A DNA stretch of 33,666 bases from positions 1-33,666 of the forward strand of contig JAJYRI010000017.1 in NCBI GenBank assembly GCA_021794175.1, read 5' to 3'. How positions within the stretch are numbered: the stretch's first letter is position 1; every line of letters begins with the position of its first letter. The notes under the pieces were generated by a model. The model was not told where the DNA came from, did not search any database, and saw only the letters and a list, made by a program, of their open reading frames with translations. Origin of the DNA: a bacterium (GTDB lineage Bacteria; Vulcanimicrobiota; Vulcanimicrobiia; Vulcanimicrobiales; Vulcanimicrobiaceae). A program made the translations under genes and the position numbers. Shown here in pieces: positions 20,623 through 30,444 of this stretch.

Positions 20623-23106
20623 CTAGCCGACGACGAAGTTGACGAGTTTCCCCGGAACGTAGAAGCGCTTGCGGATCTCCTTGCCGTCGAGATACGCCCG
20701 GACGGCGGGCTCCGCTTGCGCGAGCGCGAAGGCTTCGCTCTCCGCAATTGACGGCGCGCAAGCGATGCGCGCGCGCACCTTGCCGTTGACCTGCACCACC
20801 AGCGTGATCTCGTCGAGCGCGAGCGCTGCTTCCTGCGGCGCGAGCGCAGCTTCGAGATGGACGGAGCGCTCGTAGCCGTAACGCGACCAGAGCTCGTCGG
20901 CGATATGCGGCGCGAACGGTGCGAGTAAGAGCGGCACTGCATGCACCGCATAGAGCGTCGCCGCCGAATCAGGCGCAGAATTCACTGCCGCCGTCAGCGC
21001 ATTAATCGTCTCGTCGAGTCGTGCGATCGTCGTGTTGTAGTGAAAGCGTCGCGAGAGCGTCTCTTCGACGAGCGAGCGTGCCGCGAGGTGAACCGCCCGC
21101 ACCAACGCCTTCTCCTCCGGCGTCGCGCAGGGCGGCAACGCGCGTACGTCGACGCTGCGCGCGCGCGCGGCGAGCGGTTCGCATGCGCGCCAAACGCGGT
21201 TGACGAAGCGGACGCGACCGTTGATGCCGTCGTCGGTCCATTCGCTGGTGTCTTCGGGCGGCGTCACATAGAGCAAGAACAACCGCATCGCGTCGACGCC
21301 GTTCGTCTTTGCGGTCTCGTCGATACCGACGACATTCCCGCGTGATTTCGACATCTTCTCGCCGTTGGCGAGCAGCATTCCCTGGTGGAAGAGCCGCGCA
21401 AACGGTTCGTCGGCGCCGCTTACCCAGCCGCAGTCGTGAAAGAACTTATAGAAAAAGCGCGAGTACAGAAGGTGCAACACCGCATGCTCGGAGCCGCCGA
21501 TATATTGGTCGACGTTCATCCACGCGTCTGCGGCCTCGCGCGCCCACGGTGCGGTTTCGTTCCGCGGATCGAGATAGCGCAGATAGTACCACGACGATTC
21601 GAAGAACGTATCCATCGTGTCGCTCTCGCGTCGCGCCGGCCCGCCGCATTTCGGACAGGTCGTTTCGATAAAGGACGGCATCCGCGCCAACGGCGATCCT
21701 TCGCCGGTAATCGGCGCGTCGGGAGGCAACAGAATCGGCAACTGCTCATCGGGGACGGGAACCTCGCCGCAATCTCCGCAATAGAGAATCGGAATCGGCG
21801 TACCCCAATAACGTTGCCGCGAGACCAACCAATCGCGAAGCCGATAGGTGGTGGTCGCTTTGCCGATGCCGAGCCGCTGCAACTCCGCCGCTATCGCGCG
21901 GCGCGCCTCGGCGCTCGCCATACCGGTAAATGCACCGCTTGCAACGAGCGCACCGTCATCGACGAATGCTGCCTCGATCGGCGCATCGGCAGGAAGCGCG
22001 CTATCGTTCGGAACGACGACCCGCACGATCGCGAGTCCGTGTTTGCGCGCGAAATCGAAATCGCGTTCGTCGTGCGCGGGAACGCCCATCACCGCACCGG
22101 TGCCGTATTCGGCGAGCACGTAGTTGGTCACCCAGATCGGCACGCGCGCTCCGGAGAGGGGATGCACCGCATACGCGCCGGTGAAGAGCCCTTGCTTCTC
22201 CATTAAACTCGTCCGTTCGAGCTCGGATTTCGAACGCAGGCTCTCCGTAAAGCGATCGATCTCCGCGGCGCGCTCCGGAGCGATGAGCTCTTTGATCCGC
22301 GCCACCGTGGGGTGTTCGGGTGCAAGCGCGAGGAACGTCACGCCGAATACGGTATCGACGCGCGTCGTGAAAACCTCGATCGATTCGGTCGCGCCCTCGA
22401 TCGCAAAAGAAAATTGCGCGCCTTCACTCTTGCCGATCCAATTGCGCTGCATCGTGCGCGTTCGTTCGGGCCATCCGTCGAGCCCGTCGAGCCCTTCGAG
22501 CAGCCGTTCGGCGTACTCGGTAATCCGCAAGAACCATTGCGAGAGATTGCGCCGTTGCACCGGCGTATTACAGCGCCAACAGCAACCGTCGATTACCTGT
22601 TCGTTGGCGAGCACCGTTGCGTCTTTCGGGCACCAATTCACCGGGGCTTCGCGCTTATAAGCGAGCCCGCGTTCGTACAACCGTAAGAAGAGCCATTGAT
22701 TCCATCGATAATATTCCGGCGTACACGTAGCGATCTCGCGCGACCAATCGTAGCTCGTGCCCATCAACCGTATTTGGCGTTGCATGTTGGCGATGTTGGA
22801 GAGCGTCCACGTCGCCGGAGCGATGCCGCGCTGAATCGCGGCATTTTCCGCAGGAAGACCGAAGGCATCCCAACCCATCGGGTGCAGGACGTTATATCCC
22901 AACATGCGCATCGAGCGCGCGATCGCGTCGCCGATCGTGTAATTTTTTGCATGCCCGACGTGCAGATCGCCGGAAGGATACGGCAGCATCTCGAGCACGT
23001 AATACTTCTCGCGCGTTGCATCGGGGCGTGCCGCGGCGAGCCCGTCGCGCTCCCAACGCTCGCGCCAGCGCTGCTCGATATCCTGGAAATCGTATGCTGC
23101 GGCCAT
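20623..23106 (-). CDS. leuS: leucyl-tRNA synthetase
   Basis: The enzyme charges tRNA-Leu in the cytoplasm. Its 827 aa is the usual bacterial length. The class I HIGH motif is H49-V-G-H52 (PSGDLHVGHAKNY) and KMSKS is at 584-588 (GEKMSKSRGNVV). The editing (CP1) domain, about residues 220-420, is present with the conserved VFTTRVDTVFGVTFLALAPEHP and MGVPAHDERDFDFA segments. A zinc-type cysteine pair is seen in CPKCGG. The start is ATG 23106 (MAAAYDFQ); ATG 23112 two codons upstream is also possible. The open frame to 23196 overlaps the divergent comEA start and is not used. No clear ribosome site is seen. Confidence 0.97.
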   Translation of the reverse strand: MAAAYDFQDIEQRWRERWERDGLAAARPDATREKYYVLEMLPYPSGDLHVGHAKNYTIGDAIARSMRMLGYNVLHPMGWDAFGLPAENAAIQRGIAPATWTLSNIANMQRQIRLMGTSYDWSREIATCTPEYYRWNQWLFLRLYERGLAYKREAPVNWCPKDATVLANEQVIDGCCWRCNTPVQRRNLSQWFLRITEYAERLLEGLDGLDGWPERTRTMQRNWIGKSEGAQFSFAIEGATESIEVFTTRVDTVFGVTFLALAPEHPTVARIKELIAPERAAEIDRFTESLRSKSELERTSLMEKQGLFTGAYAVHPLSGARVPIWVTNYVLAEYGTGAVMGVPAHDERDFDFARKHGLAIVRVVVPNDSALPADAPIEAAFVDDGALVASGAFTGMASAEARRAIAAELQRLGIGKATTTYRLRDWLVSRQRYWGTPIPILYCGDCGEVPVPDEQLPILLPPDAPITGEGSPLARMPSFIETTCPKCGGPARRESDTMDTFFESSWYYLRYLDPRNETAPWAREAADAWMNVDQYIGGSEHAVLHLLYSRFFYKFFHDCGWVSGADEPFARLFHQGMLLANGEKMSKSRGNVVGIDETAKTNGVDAMRLFLLYVTPPEDTSEWTDDGINGRVRFVNRVWRACEPLAARARSVDVRALPPCATPEEKALVRAVHLAARSLVEETLSRRFHYNTTIARLDETINALTAAVNSAPDSAATLYAVHAVPLLLAPFAPHIADELWSRYGYERSVHLEAALAPQEAALALDEITLVVQVNGKVRARIACAPSIAESEAFALAQAEPAVRAYLDGKEIRKRFYVPGKLVNFVVG

Positions 23107-23194
23107 CTGCATAGCATACGCAACCGAAGCAAGCCCGCCCACCGCAGGGGTCGCAGCCTGCTTTCCGGCGCGCGCATCCGCGTGAAGGATCGGC

Positions 23195-23818
23195 ATGAAA
23201 CGTTGGCTCGCCCTGCCCGCCGCCGCGCTGCTGATCGCGCTGCTCGCCTTCCACCCCGCTCCGGCTCCGCTCGTCGTCGCGCCGGCCTCGTCGCTTCACG
23301 CCGGGGCACGGCACGGAGCGCCGGGGAAGGCGAAACACCGAAGCGCGCCGCCGCCCGCAACGCTGCTCGTCGACGTCGCCGGTGCGGTCGCGCACCCGGG
23401 GCTCTACCGCTTTCCCCCGGGGCAGCGCGCGGAGGCGGCGCTCGCCGCAGCCGGGGGCGCGCGACCCGGTGCCGACCTCGACCGCGTCGACCTCGCCGCC
23501 CCGCTCGTCGACGGCGAGGAGGTACTCGTCCCGAAGATCGGGGCTCCGGCCCGGCGCCGCAGCACGCTGCGCGTCCCGCACACGGCGAAAAGCAAGCGCG
23601 CGAAGAAAGGGGCCTCCCTCCTCGGCCGCCGTGTCGACCTCAACGGCGCCGGTGCGGCAACGCTCGCCGAGGTGCCGGGGATCGGGCCGATCCTCGCCGA
23701 GCGCATCATCGCCGTGCGGCGCCGCGACGGCCCCTTCGATGCGCTCGACCAACTCCTCGATGTCGCCGGGATGAGCCCCTCCCGCCTCGAGCAGGCGCGG
23801 CCGTACCTGCACGTTTAG
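23195..23818 (+). CDS. comEA: ComEA-like competence DNA receptor (SLBB + helix-hairpin-helix)
   Basis: This membrane-anchored protein should bind double-stranded DNA outside the membrane during transformation. In 207 aa the order is: N-terminal membrane anchor (RWLALPAAALLIALLAF), a Pro/Ala-rich linker, an SLBB-type domain (about 57-113: VDVAGAVAHPGLYRFPPGQRAEAALAAAGG and DGEEVLVP), a basic linker, and a C-terminal helix-hairpin-helix pair (VDLNGAGAATLAEVPGIGPILAERIIAVRR). This is the complete ComEA order. AAGGA lies about 5 nt before ATG 23195. It is divergent from leuS with 88 nt between, which must hold both promoters. With comEC it supports natural competence. Confidence 0.93.
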   Translation: MKRWLALPAAALLIALLAFHPAPAPLVVAPASSLHAGARHGAPGKAKHRSAPPPATLLVDVAGAVAHPGLYRFPPGQRAEAALAAAGGARPGADLDRVDLAAPLVDGEEVLVPKIGAPARRRSTLRVPHTAKSKRAKKGASLLGRRVDLNGAGAATLAEVPGIGPILAERIIAVRRRDGPFDALDQLLDVAGMSPSRLEQARPYLHV

Positions 23819-23878
23819 CCTGAGCTTCGGCGCTGCGGAAAGGTCAGAGACGCCGGAGCGGGCAAAAACTTCTCTACG

Positions 23879-25678
23879 ATGATCGATTGGATGTCGGAGC
23901 GCGAGACGCTTCCAGAGCTCATTACGCGCGTGCTTTCGGAGCCCCGCGACCGCGCACTCGCCGAACGACGCGGCGACGCGTGGGTCGATATATCGAGTAC
24001 CGAGTTGCTCGAACGAGCGAAAAATATCGCGTGCGCGATTCGCGCCGCGGGGCTGCAAGGCGGTGACCGCGTCGCGCTGATCGGTCATAATTCGGTCGAT
24101 TGGATCGCAACGAGTTTCGGCATCCTCATGAGTGGATGCATCGTCGTCCCGATCTACCCGACGCAGGCAGGCGATATTACCGCCTACATCCTGAAGCACT
24201 CCGAAGCGAAGTTGCTGATCGTCGATACCGAAACGACGCTGCGAACCTTGAGCGCTGCAATTCCCGTCCTGCCGCGTTCCATCGTCTTTGAGTCGAAGGG
24301 CCCGTTTGCACTCGCCGCCTTCGAGAGCGATGGCGCGCGCGCACGCGCCGCCGATCCCTCGCTGCCGACGCCGTATTACGCCTCGCTTGCCCCGGACGAT
24401 CTGGCGATCCTCATCTACACCAGCGGCACCACCGGCAACCCCAAGGGCGTGATGCTCTCGCACGACAACATCGCCTTCGATGCGAAATCTTCGCTCTACG
24501 GGGCTTTTGCCGTCCTGACGCCGCAAGATCGCGTACTTTCGGTTTTGCCGTTTTCGCATATCTACGAACAGACGATGATGTTCATTTATTTTCTTGCGAA
24601 ACCGACCTACTTTATCTGCCACGACGCGAATGAACTCATCCCCGATCTCCTCTATGCACGGCCGAATTACATGACCTGCGTGCCGCGAATCTTCGACCGC
24701 GTCCTCGCCGGCATCAACGGAAATGCCCTGCGCGCCGGCGGCCTTCAGGCACGCCTGGTTCCCTGGGCGCTGCGCACCGCGCGGCACTGGGCGCGCGCGA
24801 AGACGTTCGGCGGCGCCAATCCGCTGCTCTCCGCGCAATATGCGATCGCAAAGCGATTGGTGCTCGACAAAGTGCGCGCTCGCCTCGGATTAGATGCGAT
24901 GAAATTCTTTAGTAGCGGCAGCGCGGCGCTCCACGTCGATGTCGCGATGACCTATCTCGGGCTCGGCATGCCGATCATGCAGGGCTACGGCCTCACCGAA
25001 ACCTCTCCGGTCGTCGCCGTGAATTATCCGGAGAAGAACAAATACGGAAGCGTCGGCGCGGTGATCCCCGGCGTCGAGGTGAGCATCGCTTCCGACGGGG
25101 AGATTCTCACGCGCGGACGGCACGTGATGTTGGGTTACTATCGCGAGCCCGAAGCGACGCAAGCCGTGCTCTCCGGCGGATGGTTTCACACCGGCGATAT
25201 CGGCGAAGTCGACGAGAACGGCTATCTCACCATTACCGATCGAAAAAAAGAAGTCTTCAAAACCGCGACCGGAAAATTCGTCGCGCCGGCACGCGTCGAG
25301 AGCGCGATCAAACGCTCGATGTTCGTGGCGCAAGCGATGGTCTTCGGTGACGGCCGCCCCTACCCGGGTGCGCTCGTTTGCCCCAACTGGGAGAATTTGC
25401 GCGCCGAAATAGCGCTCCCCGCCGACGCGACCGTCGACGAGCTCGCAAAACGCGAGGACGTCCAGGCATTCTATGCCGCCGAGGTGCGGAAGCGCACCGC
25501 CGATTTGGGAAGCTTCGAACAGATACGACGGGCGGTCATTATCCCGCGTGAATTCAGCATCGAATCGGGCGAGCTCTCTCCTTCGATGAAGGTGAAACGG
25601 CGCGTTGTCGAATCTCGGTATGCCGGGGCAATCGACGAGTTCTACCGCAGCGATCCAAAAATCCAATCGGTTGCATAG
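23879..25678 (+). CDS. AMP-forming long-chain fatty acid-CoA ligase (FadD-like)
   Basis: This 599-aa adenylate-forming enzyme activates fatty acids to acyl-CoA through an acyl-AMP. The phosphate-binding loop is YTSGTTGNPKG (180-190). Later motifs are MQGYGLTETSPVVAVN, GWFHTGDIGEVDENGYLTITDRKKE (the hinge Asp/Arg) and KFVAPARVE. The order and length match long-chain acyl-CoA synthetases of bacteria. ATG 23879 is the first start; ATG 23891 (MSERETL) is a close alternative, and neither has a strong ribosome site. It follows comEA by 60 nt but is unrelated in function, and it is followed after 30 nt by the S10 peptidase gene. Confidence 0.94.
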   Translation: MIDWMSERETLPELITRVLSEPRDRALAERRGDAWVDISSTELLERAKNIACAIRAAGLQGGDRVALIGHNSVDWIATSFGILMSGCIVVPIYPTQAGDITAYILKHSEAKLLIVDTETTLRTLSAAIPVLPRSIVFESKGPFALAAFESDGARARAADPSLPTPYYASLAPDDLAILIYTSGTTGNPKGVMLSHDNIAFDAKSSLYGAFAVLTPQDRVLSVLPFSHIYEQTMMFIYFLAKPTYFICHDANELIPDLLYARPNYMTCVPRIFDRVLAGINGNALRAGGLQARLVPWALRTARHWARAKTFGGANPLLSAQYAIAKRLVLDKVRARLGLDAMKFFSSGSAALHVDVAMTYLGLGMPIMQGYGLTETSPVVAVNYPEKNKYGSVGAVIPGVEVSIASDGEILTRGRHVMLGYYREPEATQAVLSGGWFHTGDIGEVDENGYLTITDRKKEVFKTATGKFVAPARVESAIKRSMFVAQAMVFGDGRPYPGALVCPNWENLRAEIALPADATVDELAKREDVQAFYAAEVRKRTADLGSFEQIRRAVIIPREFSIESGELSPSMKVKRRVVESRYAGAIDEFYRSDPKIQSVA

Positions 25679-25708
25679 CCCGACGCACGAGGTTGTAGGA
25701 GGATAATT

Positions 25709-27253
25709 TTGAGAAGTACTCGCTTGCTTGCGGGCGCCGTCGCGCTTGCGATCTCGCTCCCGATCGCGGGCCAAGCTGCGCCTGCAAAAGCCCCGATGAA
25801 AAAGCCGCCGATGCACGTACCGGCGCGCTTCCCCGATTCGATTACCCACGGAAGCGTCGTGGTTCACGGACAGACGATTCACTACACGGCGCGCGCCGGC
25901 ACGATTACGCTGCACAACCAAGCGAATCAGCCGACGGCACGCGTTTTCTACGTCGCCTATACCAAAGACGGCGCGCAACCGAGCAACCGTCCGGTCACGT
26001 TCTTCTATAACGGCGGTCCGGGCAGCTCGACGATGTGGCTGCACATGGGCTCTTTCGGACCGGTTCGCGTGATCTCGGGCAGCGGGACGCTCACCGGCCC
26101 GCCGCCGTATCGCATCGTTCCCAACGGCTACACCTTGCTCGATAAGACCGACGAGGTCTTCATCGATATGCCCGACAGCGGTTTCGGCCGCATCATCGGT
26201 GCGGGAAAGCCGAAGATGTTCTTCGGAGTCGATCAGGATGCACGTGCATTCGCGCAATTCGTACAAAATTATATCGGGAAATTCGGACGCTGGAACTCGC
26301 CGAAATATCTGTTCGGCGAAAGCTACGGCACCACGCGCGACGCAGCCCTCGCCGCCGACCTTCAGCAGGACGGCGTCGGCCTCAACGGCGTCGTCTTTCA
26401 GTCCTCGATTCTCAACTTCAATCTCGATTGGAGCGTGAATTTCGGCTACGTTCCGGCGGCGGTCGGCGGCGGCGATTGGGGCTTCATCCTCTACTTCCCG
26501 ACCGAGGCCGCGACGGCGTGGTATCACCACGCGGTGCCCAACCGGCCGGCGCACCTGCGCCCGTTCCTCGCGCGCGTCGAGCGCTTCACGATGGGCCCCT
26601 ACCTCACTGCGCTCGCACAAGGCGATGCATTACCGCAATCGCAACGCATGGCGATCGCCGATAAGATCCACGAATACACGGGGCTCTCGCTGCAATATAT
26701 TCTCAACGCCAATCTACGTATACCCTACGGTCGCTTCGAGAACCAACTGCTGCGCAACAGCGGAAAAATCGTCGGGCGGCTCGATTCACGCTATGAAACC
26801 ACTACGATCGACGGCAACCAAGCATCGGCGCCGTGGGACCCGACCGATGCCGCAATCGACGATCCGTTCACGGCGGCGGTCAACCAATACTTGCGCGAGA
26901 CGCTGAAGTACAATCCGCCGATTCCCTACCGGAGCAGCGTCTATAACATCATCGCGAAGAGCGGCGGCTGGGATTGGAAGCACCACGGCATGCAGCCGAC
27001 CAACGTAGCCCCCGACATTGCGTTTGCGATGACCAACGAACCGAGCATGAAGGTCTTCGTCGCGATGGGATATTACGACTTCGCAACTCCCTACGAAGCG
27101 GCGCTCTACACCTTCGAACACCTCGGTATTCCGCCGTCGTTACAGCGTAATATCACCTACCGCTACTATCGCGTCGGCCACATGATCTACCTGAATCCGC
27201 AGTCGCTCGCGCACTACCAGCGCGATCTCGACGCCTGGTATAGCGCACCGTAA
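25709..27253 (+). CDS. secreted S10-family serine carboxypeptidase homologue
   Basis: The 514-aa alpha/beta-hydrolase belongs to peptidase family S10. The signal peptide is MRSTRLLAGAVALAISLPIAGQAAP. The oxyanion segment is NGGPGSS (101-107). The catalytic triad is Ser205 (FGESYGTT), Asp457 (GYYDFATPYEA) and His491 (VGHMIY), all in the standard order. It should trim C-terminal residues from peptides outside the cytoplasm. The start is TTG 25709, set by a very good AGGAGG about 7 nt upstream. It runs toward the next gene, a secreted BNR-repeat protein on the other strand, with a strong hairpin between them. Confidence 0.93.
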   Translation: MRSTRLLAGAVALAISLPIAGQAAPAKAPMKKPPMHVPARFPDSITHGSVVVHGQTIHYTARAGTITLHNQANQPTARVFYVAYTKDGAQPSNRPVTFFYNGGPGSSTMWLHMGSFGPVRVISGSGTLTGPPPYRIVPNGYTLLDKTDEVFIDMPDSGFGRIIGAGKPKMFFGVDQDARAFAQFVQNYIGKFGRWNSPKYLFGESYGTTRDAALAADLQQDGVGLNGVVFQSSILNFNLDWSVNFGYVPAAVGGGDWGFILYFPTEAATAWYHHAVPNRPAHLRPFLARVERFTMGPYLTALAQGDALPQSQRMAIADKIHEYTGLSLQYILNANLRIPYGRFENQLLRNSGKIVGRLDSRYETTTIDGNQASAPWDPTDAAIDDPFTAAVNQYLRETLKYNPPIPYRSSVYNIIAKSGGWDWKHHGMQPTNVAPDIAFAMTNEPSMKVFVAMGYYDFATPYEAALYTFEHLGIPPSLQRNITYRYYRVGHMIYLNPQSLAHYQRDLDAWYSAP

Positions 27254-27260
27254 GCGCAAT

Positions 27261-27305
27261 CGGAGCTGTCGGCCCCGCCGCATACATGCGGTGCCGACAG
27301 CTCCG
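27261..27305. terminator. bidirectional hairpin between converging genes
   Basis: The perfect 12-bp arms cggagctgtcgg (27261-27272) and ccgacagctccg (27294-27305) enclose a second perfect stem, ccgcat/atgcgg. It lies between two convergent genes and so probably serves both as a terminator. It lacks a T run on either side, so it may work by RNA structure or be a dispersed palindromic repeat. Confidence 0.55.
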
Positions 27306-27321
27306 GAATGACGGCGCGGCC

Positions 27322-30300
27322 CTAGTGCCCCCGTTCGAGCGATGCGAGTCGCGCCAATGTCTTGGCAAGAATCGCATCGAGTTTGCGTTTTGCCGTCTGC
27401 ATGGTCGCGGTTACGCCGGGGTCGGTCGCGTTCCGCGGCGCCTCCGCGAACGTCCCTTGCCCCGATCCGACCGCCGATGCAAGCGCGCCGTATGCGTTGG
27501 CTAAGTACCCAAGGCTCGAGAAATCGAGCGAGGCTTTCCCAATCGAGTCGTCGGGGCTCGATGTCGGCGGAACGCCGATGACCTTCGTCAACAACTCGTG
27601 CTTGGAAGCAGCGCTTAGTTTGCCGCCGTCGAGGAGGCGCTGCGCCGCATATTGCGCGACGCGGATGCGATGGATCGTTGCGTCGAGCCGCTGCGCGAAC
27701 GCAAACTGCGCGCGCAGTTCCGCATTGCTGGTATGCGTGCGCGGATCGCGCAGCAAGGTCGCATTGCGGGCGTAGGTCTTGCCGTCGACCTTCAGCACCA
27801 CGCGGTAGGTACCCGGCGGCACCAACGGCCCACCCGGGCTACCGGCGCGGAGATCCCATGCAAACCGATGCGTTCCGAGCGAGACTCCCGGGAGCGGCAT
27901 CGCGCGCAGCCAGTAGGCGGGGATATCGACCTTCTGCGGATTCGGCGCCGTCACGTGCTGGCTCGAACTCCAACGCCGTAACACGGTTCCTTTCGCATCG
28001 CGGATCTCGAGCACGACCGGGGTCGTCGGCTGCTTCCCGATCGCGTAATCGATCTGCATGCCGTAGGTCGGATTATCGAGATGCGCCTCATCGTAGGGGA
28101 TCGGCGTCTCTTCGTCGTTGTAGGGCTTCAGGCGATAGGTAACCGCCGGAGCGTAGAGATACGCCGGCGCGCTGAGACTCGCTTGCGAGATTTGCCGCAA
28201 GCGCGCAACGTCGTCCATCACGTAGACGCCGCGTCCCTGCGTGGCGATGATGATGTCGCCGTGTTTGACGATGATATCGCGAACCGAGGTCACCGGAAGG
28301 TTCCGCTGAAACGACTCCCAGTGGTTGCCGTTATCGAACGATAGGAACATACCGCGCTCGGTTCCGGCGTAGAGCAATCCCGGACGATGTGGATCTTCGC
28401 GCACGACGTTCACGAAATCGTGCGGCGGGATACCGTTGGTGATGCGCGTCCAGTTTTTCCCGCCGTCGGAGGTCCGATAGATATACGGCGTAAGATCGTC
28501 GAGCCGATGGCGATCGATCGCCGCGTAGGCGACCTGCGGGTTGAAGTGCGAAGCGGCGATGATGCCGACTTTGCTCCACGGCGTGAGCGCTTTGGGCGTG
28601 ACGTTGCGCCAGTGCTTGCAACCGTCGGTCGTCACCCATATCTGCCCGTCGTCGGTGCCCGCCCACACGATATTCGCGCGGATCGGCGAGGGAGCGATGG
28701 CGTAGACGACGCCGCGCCGTTTGAGCCCGATATTATCGGCGAGCGTCGCCGGATCGAGATTGGCGGGGTGGTCGTCGCCGTGCGCGCGCGTGAGATCGGG
28801 GCTGACGATCTTCCAGCTGTAACCGAAATTCCGCGTGCGGAAGATCCGTTGCGTGCCGAAGTAGAGCGTGCGGTGATCGACGCTCGAGAGCGCGAGCGGC
28901 AGCGTCCACGTATAGCGCCAGAAATGATGCGGGTGCGCCGCTTCGGGATCGATGTTTTGCTCCCAACCCGTCGTCGTATCTTCGATCGTCGGCGGGGCGA
29001 GGACGCTGGGCGCGGCCGCAATAACGCGCCCGATCTTGCGCGGATCGGCTATGAGCCATCCGCTCTCGCTTCCCGCATCGACGGGCTGCCAGTCGCGCAT
29101 GGTGAGATGCGTGTATTTACTCCGGCTCAATAACGAGAAGGCGCCGGAATCTTGCTGCGAACCATAAATATGATACGGAAATGCATCGTCGACGCTGATG
29201 TGATAGACCTGCGCCGTCGGCTGGTTGTACCACGAACTCCACGTCTTTGCGTTATCGACGGTAACGACGACGCCTTGGTCGCCGCCGAGCACCATGTGCG
29301 TGGGATCCTGCGGATAGATCCAGAGTTGGTGGTAATCGTCGCCGCCGGGCTGCCCTTTGATCGCAACGAAGGTTTTGCCGCCGTCGGTCGAGCGATAGGT
29401 CGAGGTATCCATCGTGTAGAGCGTCTCGGGATTCTGCGGATCGACCGCGAGCTCGCCGAAGTACCATCCGCGTTTCCAGATGCGAATGTCGCCGTCGGTT
29501 TTGAACCAGTGCGCTCCGCCGTCGTTCGAACGGTACATGCCGCCGTGCGCGCGATCGCTATCGACACGCGCGTAGACGATCTGCGGATCGCTCGGGGCGA
29601 CCGCAACGCCGATGCGCCCGACGATGCTCGGAAGACCGTCGTGCAGTTGCGTCCAGTGCGCGCCGCCGTCGGTGCTTTTATAGAGTCCGGAACCCGGACC
29701 GTTGCTCGGCGGATAGACGTTCCACGGCGGTCGCCGCGTCTGCCAGAGCGCCGCGTAGAGAACTTGCGGATTCTGCGGATCCATCGAGAGCGAGATCGCT
29801 CCCGTGTTCTCGTTTTTATAGAGAATCTTTTGCCACGTTTTTCCGCCGTCGACGCTTTTGAAGACGCCGCGTTCGGCATTTGGGCCGTAGGCGTGCCCGA
29901 GTGCAGCGACATACACGACGTTTGCGTTCTGCGGGTCGACGACGATCGCGGCGATCTGCCGCGTATCGCGCAAGCCGATGTGCGCCCACGTCTTGCCGCC
30001 GTCATGCGAGACGTACATGCCGTTCCCGTACCCGATATCGCTGCGCATATCGGGCTCGCCGGTGCCGACGTAGATCGTGCGCACGTCGCTGGGTGCCACC
30101 GCGATCGCGCCGATCGAACCGATATCTTCTTTATCGAAGATCGGCGTCCAGGTACGGCCGGCGTTCTCGGTCTCCCAGACGCCGCCGTCTACCGCGCCGA
30201 AGTAATAGTGATTCGGCTGCCCCGGCACGCCGGTGACGGCGACCGCGCGGCCGCCGCGAAGCGGCCCGACCTCACGCCAAGAGAGCCCGCCGAGAGCGGA

Positions 30301-30402
30301 CTGAGGAACCGAGGCGAGCATCTGCCCGGCGGCCGAGGCCGGGAGCGGTATCGAGGGCGCGAAGAGCGCCAGCGCAAGTGCGCAAAGTATGAAACGTCGC
30401 AT
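27322..30402 (-). CDS. large secreted BNR/sortilin-type beta-propeller protein
   Basis: The 1026-aa protein has a signal peptide (MRRFILCALALALFAPSIPLPASAAG) and many copies of the BNR/Asp-box repeat S-x-D-G-G-x-x-W across residues about 50-720, for example VSHDGGKTWAHI, KSVDGGKTWQKI, KSTDGGAHWTQL, RSNDGGAHWFKT and RTSDGGKNWTRI. These build one or two beta-propellers as in sortilin (VPS10) and glycoside-hydrolase-like proteins. The last 250 residues contain a further beta-rich domain (VVLEIRDAKGTVLRRW) and a helical end. Proteins like this are common in Acidobacteria-like genomes and often annotated as glycosyl hydrolases without proof. No catalytic residues can be assigned. It probably binds a polymer outside the cell. 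Confidence 0.87.
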   Translation of the reverse strand: MRRFILCALALALFAPSIPLPASAAGQMLASVPQSALGGLSWREVGPLRGGRAVAVTGVPGQPNHYYFGAVDGGVWETENAGRTWTPIFDKEDIGSIGAIAVAPSDVRTIYVGTGEPDMRSDIGYGNGMYVSHDGGKTWAHIGLRDTRQIAAIVVDPQNANVVYVAALGHAYGPNAERGVFKSVDGGKTWQKILYKNENTGAISLSMDPQNPQVLYAALWQTRRPPWNVYPPSNGPGSGLYKSTDGGAHWTQLHDGLPSIVGRIGVAVAPSDPQIVYARVDSDRAHGGMYRSNDGGAHWFKTDGDIRIWKRGWYFGELAVDPQNPETLYTMDTSTYRSTDGGKTFVAIKGQPGGDDYHQLWIYPQDPTHMVLGGDQGVVVTVDNAKTWSSWYNQPTAQVYHISVDDAFPYHIYGSQQDSGAFSLLSRSKYTHLTMRDWQPVDAGSESGWLIADPRKIGRVIAAAPSVLAPPTIEDTTTGWEQNIDPEAAHPHHFWRYTWTLPLALSSVDHRTLYFGTQRIFRTRNFGYSWKIVSPDLTRAHGDDHPANLDPATLADNIGLKRRGVVYAIAPSPIRANIVWAGTDDGQIWVTTDGCKHWRNVTPKALTPWSKVGIIAASHFNPQVAYAAIDRHRLDDLTPYIYRTSDGGKNWTRITNGIPPHDFVNVVREDPHRPGLLYAGTERGMFLSFDNGNHWESFQRNLPVTSVRDIIVKHGDIIIATQGRGVYVMDDVARLRQISQASLSAPAYLYAPAVTYRLKPYNDEETPIPYDEAHLDNPTYGMQIDYAIGKQPTTPVVLEIRDAKGTVLRRWSSSQHVTAPNPQKVDIPAYWLRAMPLPGVSLGTHRFAWDLRAGSPGGPLVPPGTYRVVLKVDGKTYARNATLLRDPRTHTSNAELRAQFAFAQRLDATIHRIRVAQYAAQRLLDGGKLSAASKHELLTKVIGVPPTSSPDDSIGKASLDFSSLGYLANAYGALASAVGSGQGTFAEAPRNATDPGVTATMQTAKRKLDAILAKTLARLASLERGH

Positions 30403-30444
30403 GGGGGGCGCATTCTGCGTAGGCGCGTGCGCCCCCCCGCGCGG

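Noticed and set aside
22892-24838. Minus strand frame of 648 aa across comEA and the acyl-CoA ligase
   Set aside because: It is antisense to two genes with clear domains and has a shadow-type composition.
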